Part shown: in pieces, positions 24,855 to 34,163 of the stretch
Layout: every line of letters starts with the position of its first letter
How positions within the stretch are numbered: position 1 is the stretch's first letter
Assembly: GCF_006539545.1 (NCBI RefSeq)
Contig: NZ_BJNF01000015.1
Coordinates: 1 to 50,777 of the forward strand
Origin: Nitrobacter winogradskyi
GTDB taxonomy: Bacteria > Pseudomonadota > Alphaproteobacteria > Rhizobiales > Xanthobacteraceae
Length of the DNA stretch: 50,777 nt
Direction: 5' to 3'
Notes under the pieces: model-generated
The model's database searches: none
Seen by the model: only the letters and a program-made list of their open reading frames with translations
What the model was told of the DNA's origin: nothing
Made by a program: the position numbers and the translations under genes

Positions 24855-26066
24855 ATGACGGTAAGAAGGGAAGGCGATACCGGCGACAAGACCGACGTAC
24901 CGCCGCGCGAACTGGACGAGAATCCTCGCAAGCGCCCGGTGCGCATGGTTCGCTGGTTTATCATTGCCGGCATACTGCTTGCGTTGCTGGTCGGCGGGCT
25001 GGTCGGGTTCAACGCGTTTCGCGCGCACATGATCGCGCAGTTCTTTGCCAATAATAAGCCGCCGCCGGTGACGATCAGCGCGGTCGAGGTCAAATCGGAA
25101 GTCCTGCCCAACCTGCAGCGGGCGGTGGGCAGCCTGGCCGCGGTGCATCAGGTCAATGTAACGTCCGATGTGAACGGCCGCATCACCGAGATTTTGTTCA
25201 CCGCCGGCAGCCGCGTCGTCAAGGGAGCGCCGCTGGTTCAATTGTTCGACCAGCCGGAGCAGGGTGATCTGGCCAGCTTCAAGGCCCAGGCGACGGTTTC
25301 GAGACTTGCCCTGGAGCGGGCGAAGCAGCTCGCCGCGCGCCAGGTCGGTCCGCAGGTGACGGTGGACCAGGCGCAGGCTGCTTTCGACCAGGCCAATGCC
25401 GGCATCGCCAAGACCGAAGCGATCATTTCGCAGAAGCTGGTGCGCGCGCCGTTCGACGGCGTGCTCGGCGTGCGTCAGGTGGAAGTGGGACAGTTCCTGA
25501 ACGCGGGGACGCAGATCGTGTCGCTGACCGATCTGTCGACCCTGTTCGCGAACTTCACCGTGACTGAAAAGGACAGCGCGCGGCTTGCGGTCGGCCAGAC
25601 GGTGCGGGTGTCGGTCGATGCCTATCCGGGCAGGGAGTTTGACGGCAAGATCACCACCATCGAGCCCCAGATAGCCGCCGAAACCCGCAACATCCGCGTC
25701 CAGGCCACCATCGTCAATCCGGACAACATCCTTAAACCCGGCATGTTCGCCGATGTGATCGTGGTGCTGCCGGACAAGCCGGCGGCTGTCACGGTCCCGG
25801 AAACCGCGGTCGATTACACGCTGTATGGCGACTCCGTCTATCTCATCAAGGAGAAGAAGGAGGATGACGGCAAGACCAGCTTGACGGTCGAGCGCACCTT
25901 TGTCCGCACCGGCGACCGGATCAATGGTCGCGCCATCATCGAGAAAGGCGTGCAGCCCGGCGACAGGGTCGCCGCGGTCGGCCAACTCAAGCTGCAGTCG
26001 GGCGCCGCGGTCGAGATCTCGAAAGATCCGATGCCGCAGATTCCGGCGGAGACGCCGCTGAACTGA
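24855..26066 (+). CDS. RND efflux membrane fusion (periplasmic adaptor) protein
   Basis: 403 residues from ATG 24855. A cytoplasmic basic stretch (RKRPVRMVRW) precedes a single N-terminal transmembrane anchor at about 32-54 (FIIAGILLALLVGGLVGF), so the protein is membrane-anchored rather than lipidated. The two lipoyl half-motifs (VTSDVNGRITEI and KLVRAPFDGVLGVRQVEVGQ), an alpha-helical hairpin between them (about 140-190) and the beta-barrel with LKPGMFADVIVVLP follow the MexH/MdtA-type order. It links the RND pump at 26168 to an outer-membrane channel, which is not encoded in this window. It is coupled to the tetR gene directly upstream. Confidence 0.88.
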   Translation: MTVRREGDTGDKTDVPPRELDENPRKRPVRMVRWFIIAGILLALLVGGLVGFNAFRAHMIAQFFANNKPPPVTISAVEVKSEVLPNLQRAVGSLAAVHQVNVTSDVNGRITEILFTAGSRVVKGAPLVQLFDQPEQGDLASFKAQATVSRLALERAKQLAARQVGPQVTVDQAQAAFDQANAGIAKTEAIISQKLVRAPFDGVLGVRQVEVGQFLNAGTQIVSLTDLSTLFANFTVTEKDSARLAVGQTVRVSVDAYPGREFDGKITTIEPQIAAETRNIRVQATIVNPDNILKPGMFADVIVVLPDKPAAVTVPETAVDYTLYGDSVYLIKEKKEDDGKTSLTVERTFVRTGDRINGRAIIEKGVQPGDRVAAVGQLKLQSGAAVEISKDPMPQIPAETPLN

Positions 26067-26167
26067 TTAAAGAGCGGGATCCGCCACGTCGGCGGCTCCG
26101 GATCGATCGAACGCCTCGCGGTCATGCTCCGCTCGCCGGAACAGCCACGCGTCAATGGAGCGCCTTC

Positions 26168-29100
26168 ATGGCATTCACGGACATCTTCATCAAGCGGCCG
26201 ATATTGTCGGTCGTCGTCAGCCTGCTGATCCTGCTGATCGGCCTGGCGGCGGCGTTCAACTTGCCGGTCCGGCAGTATCCGAAGCTGTCCAACACCGTGA
26301 TCACCGTCTCCACGATCTATCCGGGCGCGTCGCCGGATCTGATGCAGGGCTTTATCACCACGCCGATCGAGCAGGCGGTCGCGTCGGCCGAAGGCGTTGA
26401 CTACATCACCTCCACCTCGACCCAGGGCCAGAGCCAGATCAAGGTCTACGTCAAGCTGAACTTCGATCCGAACGCGGCGCTCACAGAGGTTTTGTCGAAG
26501 GTCAATTCGGTGAGATATCTGATCCCGAAGGAAGCCAACGACCCGGTGATCCTGAAGTCCACCGGCGAGACCACGGCGGTGATGTATATCGGCTTCTCGA
26601 GCGACGAACTGTCGGGTTCGGCCATTTCCGATTACCTGACGCGCGTGGTGCAGCCCATCCTCTCGACCGTGGACGGCGTGGCTTCGGCCGACATTCTGGG
26701 CGGCCAGACTTTCGCGATGCGGGTGTGGCTTGATCCGATGAAGATGGCCGGGCGCAACGTGACCACCGCGGAAGTCGCTATCGCGATCGCCGCCAACAAC
26801 TTCCAGGCGGCGGCGGGCCAGACCAAGGGCTACTATACGATCTCCAACGTTACCACCAATACCGACCTGCAAAGCGTCGAGCAGTTCAAGCGCATGACGG
26901 TGAAGGCCAAGGACGGCGGCTTCGTGCGCATGGAAGACATCGCCAAGGTGGAACTCGCGGCGCAAAGCACGAACGCCAGCGTCGCTTTCAGCGGACAGCG
27001 CGCGATCTTCATCGGCGTGCAGGCGACCCCGCAGGGCAACCCGCTGAACATCGTCTCCGGAGTACGGGCGCTGTTTCCGGACATCGAGCGCAATCTTCCC
27101 CCCTCGATGAAGATGAAGGTGGCTTACGATTCGACCAAGTTCATTACCTCCTCGATCCATGAGGTGCAGAATACGCTGATCGAGGCGGTCCTCATCGTTA
27201 TCGTCGTGATCTTCCTGTTTCTCGCCTCGCTGCGTTCGGTCATCATCCCGGTGGTAACGATCCCGTTGTCGCTGATCGGCGTCTGCGCGCTGATGCTGGC
27301 GGCGGGGTTCAGCTTCAACCTGCTGACGCTGCTGGCGATGGTGCTGGCGATCGGCCTGGTGGTCGATGACGCCATCGTGGTGGTGGAGAACATTCACCGG
27401 CATCTCGAAGAGGGCAAGTCGGCGGTTCAGGCGTCATTGCAGGGCGCGCGCGAAATCGTCGGCCCGGTCATCTCGATGACGATCACGCTGGCCGCGGTGT
27501 ATGCGCCGATCGGCTTCCTCGGCGGTCTCACCGGCGCGCTGTTTCGCGAATTCGCTTTCACGCTGGCCGGGGCGGTGATCGTCTCCGGCGTCATCGCGCT
27601 GACACTGTCGCCGATGATGTGCTCGGTGCTGCTCAAGCACGGCGGGCAGGGGTGGTTCGCAGCGAAGGTCGACAGGATTTTCAGTTCGGTTACCGACTGG
27701 TATGGCCGGAAGCTGGATCGCTCGCTCGACTACCGGCCGGTGACGGCGATGTTCGCGGTGACGATCCTCGGGCTGGTCGGCTTTCTTTACATGAACACCT
27801 CAACGGAGCTGGCGCCTGAAGAGGATCAGGGCATCGTGTTCGCGGTCATCAAGGCGCCGAAATACGCCAACATCGACTACATGGATTTTTACGGCGACAA
27901 GCTCGACAAGGCATATGCGAATTTTCCCGAGACCGACCTGCGCTTCGTGATCAACGGCACCAACGGCATCAACGATGGTATCGCTGGCATGTTGTTGAAA
28001 CCGTGGGACGAACGCAAGCGCTCCGCGATGACCATCAAGCCGCTGGTGCAAGGTGAAATCAGCAAGGTGGAGGGCGTGAACGCTTTCGCCTTCAACCGAC
28101 CCCCGCTGCCGGGCGGTCCGGGCGGTCTGCCGGTGCAGATGGTGCTCTACAGCACATCCAGCTTTCAGACAGTCTATGAGGAGATGATCAAGCTCAAGGA
28201 GGCGGCGCAGAAGAGTGGTCTGTTCATCGTTTCCGACAGCGACCTCGACTATAACCAGCCGGTGGTGCGCGTCGCTATCGATCGGACCAAGGCCAATGAC
28301 CTCGGCGTCACCATGCAGCAGCTCGGCGGGACGCTGGCGACGCTGCTCGGCGGCAACTATGTGAACCGTTTCAACCTTCAGGGACGCTCTTATCAGGTGA
28401 TCCCGCAGGTGCCACGCGGCGAGCGCCTGTCACCGCAATCCCTCGATGGGTATTACGTGCCGGGGGCCGGCGGCCAGCAGATTCCGCTGTCCACGCTGGT
28501 CTCGATCAAGACTGAAACCGATCCCAACGCGCTGACCCACTACAACCAGCTCAATGCGGCGACCTTCCAGGCCGTGCCGATGCCGGGCGTGACGGTGGGC
28601 AAGGCCGTGGAGTTCCTCGAACAGCAGGCGAAAAACCTGCCGAAGGGATTCAGTCACGATTATCTCGCCGACGCACGGCAATACGTCACGGAAGGCAATC
28701 AGCTCGCGATTGCCTTCGGCTTCGCGCTCATCATCATCTTCCTGGTGCTGGCGGCGCAGTTCGAAAGCCTGCGTGACCCGCTCGTCATCATGATCAGCGT
28801 GCCGATGGCGATCCTCGGTGCGCTGATCCCGCTGTTCTTCGGCGTCGCGACGATCAACATCTATACCCAGGTTGGCCTGCTGACGCTGATCGGCCTTATC
28901 AGCAAGCACGGCATCCTGATGGTCGAATTCGCCAACGAACTTCAGCTCAACGAGAAGCTCGACAAACGGGCGGCGATCGAGAAAGCGGCGCGGGTCCGGC
29001 TGCGTCCGATCCTGATGACGACCGCGGCGATGGTTACAGGTCTGCTGCCGCTGCTGACGGCGTCGGGAGCGGGCGCGGCGAGCCGGTTCTCGATCGGCCT

Positions 29101-29263
29101 CGTGGTCGTGGCCGGCATGATGATCGGAACGCTGTTCACCCTGTTCGTGCTTCCGGCTGTCTATGTTGCGATCGCGACCGATCACCTTAGCGGCACCAAG
29201 TCTGAACGTCGCAGGCAGATCGCTGAATTCGACATGGAGTCGAAAGCGCTGCGACCGACATAA
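26168..29263 (+). CDS. RND multidrug efflux transporter (HAE1 family)
   Basis: 1031 residues, the usual size. The N-terminus MAFTDIFIKRPILSVVVS gives the first membrane helix, followed by a large periplasmic loop, a block of helices at about 335-490, a second periplasmic loop and a C-terminal helix block from about 855. The proton-relay motif with paired Asp is present as GLVVDDAIVVVENIHRH (about 397-413). The overall sequence resembles MexI/MexQ-like pumps. It should export amphiphilic compounds by proton antiport together with the adaptor encoded 101 bases upstream. Outer-membrane channel must be supplied from elsewhere. The direct duplicate ATAAACTCTCGTC directly at the stop codon (29260-29287) is a local oddity. 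Confidence 0.92.
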   Translation: MAFTDIFIKRPILSVVVSLLILLIGLAAAFNLPVRQYPKLSNTVITVSTIYPGASPDLMQGFITTPIEQAVASAEGVDYITSTSTQGQSQIKVYVKLNFDPNAALTEVLSKVNSVRYLIPKEANDPVILKSTGETTAVMYIGFSSDELSGSAISDYLTRVVQPILSTVDGVASADILGGQTFAMRVWLDPMKMAGRNVTTAEVAIAIAANNFQAAAGQTKGYYTISNVTTNTDLQSVEQFKRMTVKAKDGGFVRMEDIAKVELAAQSTNASVAFSGQRAIFIGVQATPQGNPLNIVSGVRALFPDIERNLPPSMKMKVAYDSTKFITSSIHEVQNTLIEAVLIVIVVIFLFLASLRSVIIPVVTIPLSLIGVCALMLAAGFSFNLLTLLAMVLAIGLVVDDAIVVVENIHRHLEEGKSAVQASLQGAREIVGPVISMTITLAAVYAPIGFLGGLTGALFREFAFTLAGAVIVSGVIALTLSPMMCSVLLKHGGQGWFAAKVDRIFSSVTDWYGRKLDRSLDYRPVTAMFAVTILGLVGFLYMNTSTELAPEEDQGIVFAVIKAPKYANIDYMDFYGDKLDKAYANFPETDLRFVINGTNGINDGIAGMLLKPWDERKRSAMTIKPLVQGEISKVEGVNAFAFNRPPLPGGPGGLPVQMVLYSTSSFQTVYEEMIKLKEAAQKSGLFIVSDSDLDYNQPVVRVAIDRTKANDLGVTMQQLGGTLATLLGGNYVNRFNLQGRSYQVIPQVPRGERLSPQSLDGYYVPGAGGQQIPLSTLVSIKTETDPNALTHYNQLNAATFQAVPMPGVTVGKAVEFLEQQAKNLPKGFSHDYLADARQYVTEGNQLAIAFGFALIIIFLVLAAQFESLRDPLVIMISVPMAILGALIPLFFGVATINIYTQVGLLTLIGLISKHGILMVEFANELQLNEKLDKRAAIEKAARVRLRPILMTTAAMVTGLLPLLTASGAGAASRFSIGLVVVAGMMIGTLFTLFVLPAVYVAIATDHLSGTKSERRRQIAEFDMESKALRPT

Positions 29264-29507
29264 ACTCTCGTCTATAAACTCTCGTCGGCTGTCACCCGGC
29301 GAAGGCTTGGATGGTGTCCGGCGGCGATGGCCGAGCCGCCTCTGTGGCTCCCACGGTCCAGCCTGTCCGCAAGTTGACGATCTGCAAGTTGAGGATGGCG
29401 GACAATCACCACCCACAAACGGGGCGGTTTGCGCACCTGAACCGCAATACTTAAATGTGAGGGGTGACGTTCGGCGAGGCCGTACGGTCCTGCGTTCGGA
29501 GATTCGT

Positions 29508-30761
29508 GTGGCGCTAGTCAAATCCGATGTTCTGGTTCTCGGCGCGGGAATTGTCGGCGTTTCCGCGGCGCTGCATCTCCAGAAGCGGGGGCGCGATGTC
29601 ATCCTGGTCGACCGGCACGACGGGGCGGGCCGGGAGACGAGCTACGGAAACGCAGGCCTGATCGAATCCGCGTCGGTTTTCCCGTACGTGTTTCCCTACG
29701 ATCTGCGCCAGGTCCTGCGCTATGCGCTGAACCGTTTTCCCGAAGCGCATTATCGCTTCCGCGATCTGCCTGCGTTTTTGCCGTGGTTGATCCGCTATGT
29801 TTTTGCATCCGCGCCCGAGCGCGCGTTGCGCAGCGCGATGGCTGCCCTGCCGCTGATCAGCCGCAGCCTTGCCGAGCATGAGGCCCTGATCGCGGAAGCG
29901 GGCGTGCCGCAGCTTCTGCGCCGGACGGGCTGGATCAAGCTGTTCCGGTCGACGGCGACGCTGGACAAGGGCATCGCTGATCTCGAACGCGTTCGCCCGT
30001 ATGGGGTTGAAGGGGATATTCTCGACGCCAGGGCGATCGCCGCGCGCGAGCCGAATCTGTCCGGAACGTTCGCCGGCGCCATTCACTGGCCCGCGCCGGG
30101 CTTTATTCCGGATCCGGGAGCGCTGACGAAGGCTTATGCCGCGTTGTTCGTGCGTCGAGGCGGGCGTTTCATGGCGGCCGACGCGCGCACGCTGACGCAA
30201 GGTCAAGCGGCATGGCGCGTCGAGGGTCCGAAAGGAGCGCTGTTGGGACGCGAGGCCGTGATCGCCCTGGGGCCGTGGTCGGATGATGTCTTCCGTCCGC
30301 TCGGCTACGACATGCCGCTCGGCATCAAGCGCGGGTATCACCTGCATCTGGTCCCACGCGGCAATGCGGTTCTCAATCGTCCGGTTCTCGATTCGGATCG
30401 AGGCTATCTGCTGGCGCCGATGAATCAGGGCATTCGCTTGACGACCGGCGCGGAGTTCGCGCGGCGCGATGCGCCTCCGACCCCTGTGCAGATCGAACGA
30501 ACGCTGCCTCTGGCGCGTGAATTGTTTCCCCTTGGAGAGGCGATCGAGGCAACGCCCTGGATGGGACGGCGTCCGTGCATGCCCGATATGCTGCCGGTGA
30601 TCGGAAAGGCGGCCCGCCATGAGGGGTTGTGGTTCAACTTCGGGCACCAGCATCACGGTCTGACCCTGGGCCCGGTCACGGGCCGGCTGCTGGCCGAGAT
30701 GATGACGGGCGACGCGCCTTTCGCAGACCCGAGACCGTTTGCCGCGGAGCGCTTTCGTTAA
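29508..30761 (+). CDS. DadA-like FAD-dependent oxidoreductase (D-amino-acid dehydrogenase family)
   Basis: 417 residues from GTG 29508, with GGAGA five bases before; the open frame extends back to 29163 inside the RND gene and is not used. FAD-binding GxGxxG occurs at the start (VLVLGAGIVGVSAALHL), with ILVDRHDGAGRETSYGNAGLI marking the D-amino-acid dehydrogenase subgroup (glycine oxidase/DAO superfamily). The C-terminal part has MPLGIKRGYHLHL, ATPWMGRRPCMPDMLPVIG and FGHQHHGLTLGP, the usual DadA substrate and FAD segments. It probably oxidises a D-amino acid or similar amine and passes electrons to the membrane. The substrate is not fixed by the sequence. No racemase is adjacent. Confidence 0.8.
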   Translation: MALVKSDVLVLGAGIVGVSAALHLQKRGRDVILVDRHDGAGRETSYGNAGLIESASVFPYVFPYDLRQVLRYALNRFPEAHYRFRDLPAFLPWLIRYVFASAPERALRSAMAALPLISRSLAEHEALIAEAGVPQLLRRTGWIKLFRSTATLDKGIADLERVRPYGVEGDILDARAIAAREPNLSGTFAGAIHWPAPGFIPDPGALTKAYAALFVRRGGRFMAADARTLTQGQAAWRVEGPKGALLGREAVIALGPWSDDVFRPLGYDMPLGIKRGYHLHLVPRGNAVLNRPVLDSDRGYLLAPMNQGIRLTTGAEFARRDAPPTPVQIERTLPLARELFPLGEAIEATPWMGRRPCMPDMLPVIGKAARHEGLWFNFGHQHHGLTLGPVTGRLLAEMMTGDAPFADPRPFAAERFR

Positions 30762-30855
30762 AACCTGTGCGGTTCGCATGGCGCTTGCGCCACGGCTGTC
30801 ATCGCGGCGATATTGTCCTCCCGCTGGCATATCGAGGCCAATCCAGGAGTGCGCC

Positions 30856-31107
30856 ATGAAGATGAACATCGAGATCGAATGTACGCCCCTTGAGGCCCGC
30901 CAGTTTCTGGGACTTCCGGACGTTCAGCCGATGCAGAATGCCGTGATGGACAAGCTTCAGCAGAAGATGGCGGAGAACCTCGACAAGTTCTCGCCGGAAG
31001 CGATTATGAAGGACTGGTTCGATCCCAAGATGGCGGAGCGCTTCCAGGATATGTTCGTCAACATGTCGGGACTTGGGACCGGACGAACAACAAAGGACAA
31101 GAAGTAG
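30856..31107 (+). CDS. DUF6489-like small protein
   Basis: 83 residues from ATG 30856, with CAGGAG upstream. No signal peptide or membrane helix. Conserved-looking segments are IECTPLEARQFLGLPDVQPMQ and the amphipathic, charged C-terminal half (DKLQQKMAENL, DPKMAERFQDMF). This matches small alphaproteobacterial proteins annotated as DUF6489, of unknown function. The charged helical pattern would suit a protein-binding or membrane-surface role, but that is inference. It lies 94 bases after the oxidoreductase and is convergent with the hydrolase-OsmC gene. Confidence 0.7.
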   Translation: MKMNIEIECTPLEARQFLGLPDVQPMQNAVMDKLQQKMAENLDKFSPEAIMKDWFDPKMAERFQDMFVNMSGLGTGRTTKDKK

Positions 31108-31171
31108 AGGCGGCGAGGCGGTGAAGTTTCAGCCTCGGCCTGGCGGGTAGCGCTCGGGAGTGGACGCTGGT

Positions 31172-32392
31172 TCAGCGGCTTGCCGTGCGTGTCGTGATGC
31201 GGACCTCCGACGTCAGCGTTCTGTGAACCGGACACTTGTCCGCGATATCAATCAGTTTCTGCCGCTGTTCCGGGTCCAGCGTCCCTTCCATCGCGATTTC
31301 ACGCTCGATCTGGTCGAGTGTGCCGGTTTTGGTTTCGCACTCGGCGCAATCCGCCGCATGAACCTTGCTGTGCCGCAGCGTTACGGTGACGCGATCGAGT
31401 GGCAGCGCCTTTCGCTCGGCATATAATCGCAGCGTCATCGAGGTGCAGGCGCCGAGCGCTGCAAGCAGGAAGTCGTAAGGTCCGGGTCCGGTATCGTCGC
31501 CGCCGACCGGTATAGGCTCGTCGGCCATCAACCGATGTGGACCGACGGTCACCGTCTGCTGAAATTTGCTGCGGCGGGTTTCCCGGACGACGACGTTGCG
31601 CGAGGCCGGGCTTTCGGCGGTGCCGGGGGGCTGCGATTCGAGATAGCGCTGCGCCCAGGAGGCGATCACCTCCGCCACGTAGCCGGTATCGCGCCTCTCG
31701 CTTAGCAGATGATCGGCGCCGGCGAGCGATATGAAGCTCTTTGGATGTTTTGCAGCAACGAAAATGCGGGTGGCATTGTCGATGCCGACGATGTCGTCGG
31801 TCGGTGAATGCAGGACCAGCAACGCCTTTCGCAGGTTCGCGATCTGCTCCGTCAGGTTGTGCTCGGCGATATCGTCGAGAAATTGCCGGCTGATCGGAAA
31901 CGGGCGGCCGGCGAGGGACACCTCGACCGCGCCTTGCGCGCGGATGTCCGCGACGTGATCGGCGAACAGGTGCGTGACATGCGCGGGATCTGAGGGCGCT
32001 GCGATCGTCACAACCGCTTCTGCTTCGGGAATCCGTGCCGCGGCAGCGAGAATGGCCGCGCCGCCGAGGCTGTGGCCGATCAGAAGCGCCGGCGCCTTGC
32101 GGGTTTGACGTAAATGGTCGGCCGCCAGAACCAGATCAGCGATATTGGAGGAGAACGTGCTGTTGGCGAATTCGTCTTCACTGGCGCCGAGGCCGGTGAA
32201 GTCGAATCGCAGAACGGCTATTCCCCGCCTCGTCAGCCCGTCGGCGATGCGCCGTGCCGCAAGCACATCCTTGCCGCAGGTAAAGCAATGCGCGAACAGC
32301 GCATAGGCTGCGGGCTCACTGTCGGGGAGGTCCAGCGTGGCCGCAAGTTTATGACCACCTGATCCCGAAAACTGGAAACGTTCGTGCGGCAC
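31172..32392 (-). CDS. Alpha/beta-hydrolase fused to an OsmC peroxide-reductase-like domain
   Basis: 406 residues in two domains. Residues 1-250 form an alpha/beta hydrolase with the nucleophile elbow GHSLGGAA (about 106-113), an HCFTCGKD oxyanion-type segment, and the acid and histidine in LHSPTDDIVG and GADHLL. Residues about 265-400 form an OsmC domain with both redox cysteines, in LGACTSMTLRLYA and DKCPVHRTL. OsmC proteins reduce organic hydroperoxides through this Cys pair. Such natural fusions recur in bacteria, suggesting hydrolysis of an oxidised ester or coupled clearance of peroxides, though the reaction is not established here. It shares orientation with the P450 gene, with 36 bases between the P450 stop and this start. 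Confidence 0.88.
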   Translation of the reverse strand: MPHERFQFSGSGGHKLAATLDLPDSEPAAYALFAHCFTCGKDVLAARRIADGLTRRGIAVLRFDFTGLGASEDEFANSTFSSNIADLVLAADHLRQTRKAPALLIGHSLGGAAILAAAARIPEAEAVVTIAAPSDPAHVTHLFADHVADIRAQGAVEVSLAGRPFPISRQFLDDIAEHNLTEQIANLRKALLVLHSPTDDIVGIDNATRIFVAAKHPKSFISLAGADHLLSERRDTGYVAEVIASWAQRYLESQPPGTAESPASRNVVVRETRRSKFQQTVTVGPHRLMADEPIPVGGDDTGPGPYDFLLAALGACTSMTLRLYAERKALPLDRVTVTLRHSKVHAADCAECETKTGTLDQIEREIAMEGTLDPEQRQKLIDIADKCPVHRTLTSEVRITTRTASR

Positions 32393-32428
32393 GTCTCGCT
32401 TCCTTCCTTTGCGCAGTCGAATCGGACT

Positions 32429-33625
32429 TCAAGCCTTGCCGAGCAGCAGCGGAAGCTGGCGCGGGCCGCGCACGCTGCCCTCGGACCACTTCACCTCGCC
32501 CGACGGATCGAGCCGGAACTCCGGAATTCGTTTGAGCCACTCTTCGATCGCAACAAGCATTTCCATGCGGGCGAGGTGGGCGCCGACGCAGCGATGGATG
32601 CCGACGCCGAAAGCGATGTGGCGGTTCTCCTTGCGGTCGATGATGATCTTGTCCGCATCGGGAAAGACAGCCGGGTCGCGGTTGGCGGCCGGGAACGATA
32701 GCAGCACCATGTTGCCGGGCTTCATCGGACAGCCGCTCACGGCGGTTTCTTTCATGACCTCGCGCCCCGATGTGGCTGGCGCGAAGGCGCGCAGGAATTC
32801 CTCGACGGCGGTCGGTATCAGTTCCGGCTCGGCGATGAGACGCTCGCGATCCGCCGGCGTTTGCGCAAGGTGCCACAACGAGGAGCCGATGGCGCCCCAC
32901 GCGGTGTCGATGCCGGCGACCAGCAGCAACCGCAGCGCGCCCTGGACATGCATGTCCGTCAACGGTTGTCCGTCCTCGCCCCGCGCATTCATCAATGTCG
33001 CGATCAGGTCGCTGGTCGGGTGTTTCTTTCTTGCTTCGATCTGCCCGGCGAAATAGCCGACCATTTCACGAACGGCCTGCATCACCGCCGCGTCGTCATT
33101 CAGGCCGACTTCAAGTATCTCGTGAATCCACTTGATGAAGAGATCGCCGTCCTCTTCCGGCACGCCCAGCATGATGGTGATGGCCCGGGTCGGAATGTAT
33201 CTCGTATAGCGGGCCGCCGCGTCGCAGCCTTTCTCGTTTATGAAGCCGTCGATCAGTTCATTGCAGATCGCGCGTATCCTCGGTTTCAGCTTCGCCACGG
33301 CTTCGGGCGCGAAAGGCGGGAGCAGGATCTGCTTGGCGTGTTTGTGCGCGGGCGGGTCCGATGTGATGGGCGGCGCCGGCGGCGGAGGCTCCGGGCGGAA
33401 GTTGCGAACCACCACGCGGCGCGACGAAAAATGCTCGGTGTCGTGGGAGATTTGCTTGACGGCCTCATAGGTGGTCGGCAGGTAAACCCCAAGAAAGCGG
33501 TTGGTGTGAGCGATGGGACATTTGGCGCGCAACTCGTCCCAGATCGGGTAAGGATTTTCGGTCCAGCGGGGATCGGTATGGTCAAAATCGTGAACCCAGT
33601 CGGTGACGGGAGCAGGGCTGGACAT
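32429..33625 (-). CDS. Cytochrome P450
   Basis: 398 residues from ATG 33625, with GGAGG five bases upstream; the open frame beyond it to 33883 is not used. Bacterial class I P450 features are all present: the oxygen-activation I-helix AGIDTAWGAIGSSLWHL (about 235-251), the ExxR helix VEEFLRAFAP, and the haem-binding FGVGIHRCVGAHL (around 340) with the cysteine ligand. No signal anchor is found, so it is soluble and needs a ferredoxin and ferredoxin reductase. A PuR-like reductase is at 21255, but no ferredoxin gene lies in the window. It is upstream of the hydrolase-OsmC gene in the same direction. The substrate and CYP family were not determined. Confidence 0.9.
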   Translation of the reverse strand: MSSPAPVTDWVHDFDHTDPRWTENPYPIWDELRAKCPIAHTNRFLGVYLPTTYEAVKQISHDTEHFSSRRVVVRNFRPEPPPPAPPITSDPPAHKHAKQILLPPFAPEAVAKLKPRIRAICNELIDGFINEKGCDAAARYTRYIPTRAITIMLGVPEEDGDLFIKWIHEILEVGLNDDAAVMQAVREMVGYFAGQIEARKKHPTSDLIATLMNARGEDGQPLTDMHVQGALRLLLVAGIDTAWGAIGSSLWHLAQTPADRERLIAEPELIPTAVEEFLRAFAPATSGREVMKETAVSGCPMKPGNMVLLSFPAANRDPAVFPDADKIIIDRKENRHIAFGVGIHRCVGAHLARMEMLVAIEEWLKRIPEFRLDPSGEVKWSEGSVRGPRQLPLLLGKA

Positions 33626-34163
33626 CGATTCCTCCGGGAAATGACCGCCACCGTCCGACGCTGGAACGCTGGCGCTTGAAATACCAAAATACGATCTCGG
33701 TCTTCTCGGTAATGAGAGCGATTTGCGGGGAGTTGGCCTGCGCGAATCGCGTCTTGTCCTGCAACCGGCCGGGGTGGACGCCATGGCGGATGGCGTGGAT
33801 ACCGCCTGGCGCGTCGAGTTCAAACGCGCGAGCCTCTGGCGCTTTTCAGGACCGGTTTGGATCCTGAGAGAACGGACATGCACGGTCGTCCTTTGAAATG
33901 ACGGGTGACCTCTTTCCGCAAGGATAACCCCGCTTTCGGCGCAGCGCCACCGCCGCCCCTTGCATAATCCGGGGACAAAGAACCTATGGCATTGGTTTTC
34001 TTATAACTTGAGTGGCCGGGCAATGGCGGCGTCTCGCCTCATTCCGCCGGTTCGACCATGCCTTTTTCCAAGCCGTCCATCTTTTGTGCATCGAGGGGCC
34101 AGCATTTCTTGCGTTGCAGCAGGAAAATTGCCACTGAAGAACCGACTTTTCAGGAGCAGCGTG
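33626..34163. other. Gene-free divergent interval between the P450 and ppc
   Basis: I see no gene in these 538 bases. The interval should hold the promoters of the P450 (minus) and ppc (plus). It ends with CAGGAG, the ppc ribosome binding site. Open frames crossing it are extensions of the flanking genes or Arg/Ser-rich shadows. None of the palindromic mosaic modules found in other gaps is visible here. Confidence 0.5.

Noticed and set aside
25838-27403. 521-residue minus-strand frame opposite the efflux genes
   Set aside because: His/Arg/Asp-rich shadow spanning two real genes and their gap.
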